Origin: Actinacidiphila alni
Lineage (GTDB): Bacteria; Actinomycetota; Actinomycetes; Streptomycetales; Streptomycetaceae
DNA length: 50,869 nucleotides
Direction of reading: 5' to 3'
NCBI RefSeq assembly: GCF_900112845.1
Contig: NZ_FONG01000035.1
Location: 1 to 50,869 of the forward strand
Shown here: positions 50,289-50,869 of the stretch, piece after piece
Layout: each line of letters opens with the position of its first letter
How positions within the stretch are numbered: position 1 is the stretch's first letter
Position numbers and translations under genes: made by a program
Notes under the pieces: model-generated
The model's database searches: none
What the model saw: the letters and a program-made list of their open reading frames with translations, nothing else
Told to the model about the DNA's origin: nothing

Positions 50289-50768
50289 TCAGGCGGCGTG
50301 GACTCGGGCCCGTCGGTGACCGACCGGGGTACGGGGTTGGGGCGGCCGGTCCGACGGGGCCGCGTCCGTACCGGCCATGCCGGCCAGGCCGAGCAGCGGG
50401 CCGGTGCCGGTCAGGTCGAGCACGCGGCGCACGGCCGGGCTGACGTCGGACAGGCGCAGCGTCGCGCCGGTCCGGTCGGCGACGGCGCCGGCTTTGAGCA
50501 GGGCGTTGAGGCCGGTGCAGTCGAAGAAGTCCACCCGGCTCAGGTCCACCTCGAGCCGGTCGCACGCGCGCAGCACATTCCCGGTCAGCGCCCGCCCGAA
50601 CGTCTCGGCGTTGGCATGGTCGATCTCGCCGCTGACCGTGGCCCACACAGCACCGTCGGCGTGCGTCAGGTGCACGATCAGGCCGCTGGACGGATGGGTG
50701 ATCACCTGAGGATTCGGTGCCGCCTCGGCTCCGGCCCCGGGAAAAGGTCGTCGCTCTGCTGCGGACAT
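50289..50768 (-). CDS. STAS-domain anti-sigma-factor antagonist
   Basis: A 159-residue protein with a STAS domain at about 27-130 (GAVWATVSGEIDHANAETF, LRACDRLEVDLSRVDFFDCTGLNALL). The phospho-site motif is DCTG (Asp83-Gly86) where DSSG is usual, so Thr85 would be phosphorylated by an RsbW-type kinase. Antagonists of this kind free a sigma factor by binding its anti-sigma factor. A 30-residue Pro/Arg-rich tail follows the domain. It is next to a truncated SpoIIE-type phosphatase, the enzyme that would reactivate it. An ATG six codons upstream (50786) is possible. Confidence 0.82.
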   Translation of the reverse strand: MSAAERRPFPGAGAEAAPNPQVITHPSSGLIVHLTHADGAVWATVSGEIDHANAETFGRALTGNVLRACDRLEVDLSRVDFFDCTGLNALLKAGAVADRTGATLRLSDVSPAVRRVLDLTGTGPLLGLAGMAGTDAAPSDRPPQPRTPVGHRRARVHAA

Positions 50769-50869
50769 CTCAAGGCCCTCTCTCATCGGCGTGCGGCGTC
50801 CCTCTCATGCTGGCCACCGACCGGGAGGCACGTCAAGTAAAACGTGAATGAGAATTCATCCTTTGCGGA

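Overview
The window is high-GC actinobacterial DNA. Leaderless-poor GC-rich codon use, Tat and lipobox secretion signals, LacI-type sugar regulators, MsrA, TerD, CspA, a GH25 muramidase with a DasR-like site, an LPFR-motif small protein and a 'plasmid stabilization' Rho-N protein all point to the Streptomycetaceae (Streptomyces or a close genus). It looks like a chromosomal, probably arm-proximal segment: accessory catabolic islands, an insertion-sequence end and decayed genes sit among conserved genes. I see no tRNA, rRNA, CRISPR array or prophage.

Region 1 (1-25.7 kb) is a plant-polysaccharide utilisation region. It starts with the end of an IS5-type transposase abutting a secreted polysaccharide lyase. 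After VOC, MsrA and phosphatase-like genes come a very large GH2 exo-glycosidase with internal carbohydrate-binding repeats, a GH6 cellulase and a GH9 cellulase on the minus strand. Divergent from these is a complete cellobiose locus: CebE-type binding protein, CebF and CebG permeases, a GH1 beta-glucosidase, then the LacI/CebR-type repressor. A 19-nt operator is repeated identically upstream of the transporter and of the repressor, with a third close copy. Convergent with it lies an arabinan locus: LacI regulator, binding protein, two permeases and a GH51 arabinofuranosidase on minus, and a secreted GH54 arabinofuranosidase with two CBM13 modules divergent from the regulator. Neither transporter has an ATPase here, so both presumably share a multiple-sugar ATPase such as MsiK encoded elsewhere.

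Region 2 (25.7-32 kb) holds general envelope and stress genes: a FUSC transporter, a cold-shock protein, TerD, a secreted GH25 lysozyme, a small secreted Gly/His-rich protein and a double-VOC protein.

Region 3 (32-42 kb) is the most interesting part. A translationally coupled three-gene operon encodes a response-regulator receiver fused through a glutaredoxin-like domain to a thioredoxin-reductase-like flavoprotein without its CxxC, a cNMP-binding-domain histidine kinase, and a UBP-type zinc-finger protein. Next are a FAD oxidoreductase with a C-terminal Rieske domain and a zinc alcohol dehydrogenase. A divergent cluster then pairs a PGM1-like ATP-grasp ligase with a HemK2/MTQ2-type methyltransferase, a CDGSH iron-sulfur protein and a haem-oxygenase-like iron enzyme.

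Region 4 (42-44 kb) is a gene graveyard: a sensor kinase that has lost its phospho-acceptor histidine, a response-regulator DNA-binding domain without its receiver, and fused fragments of an ABC permease and ATPase.

Region 5 (44-50.9 kb) has two DUF190 proteins, an M20 amidohydrolase, hemerythrin, LPFR small protein, a GCS2 ligase, a Rho-N protein, a haloacetate-dehalogenase-like hydrolase, a truncated SpoIIE-type phosphatase and a STAS anti-sigma antagonist. Start codons marked as internal were chosen from Shine-Dalgarno sites, domain starts or overlaps; gene symbols are by family resemblance only.
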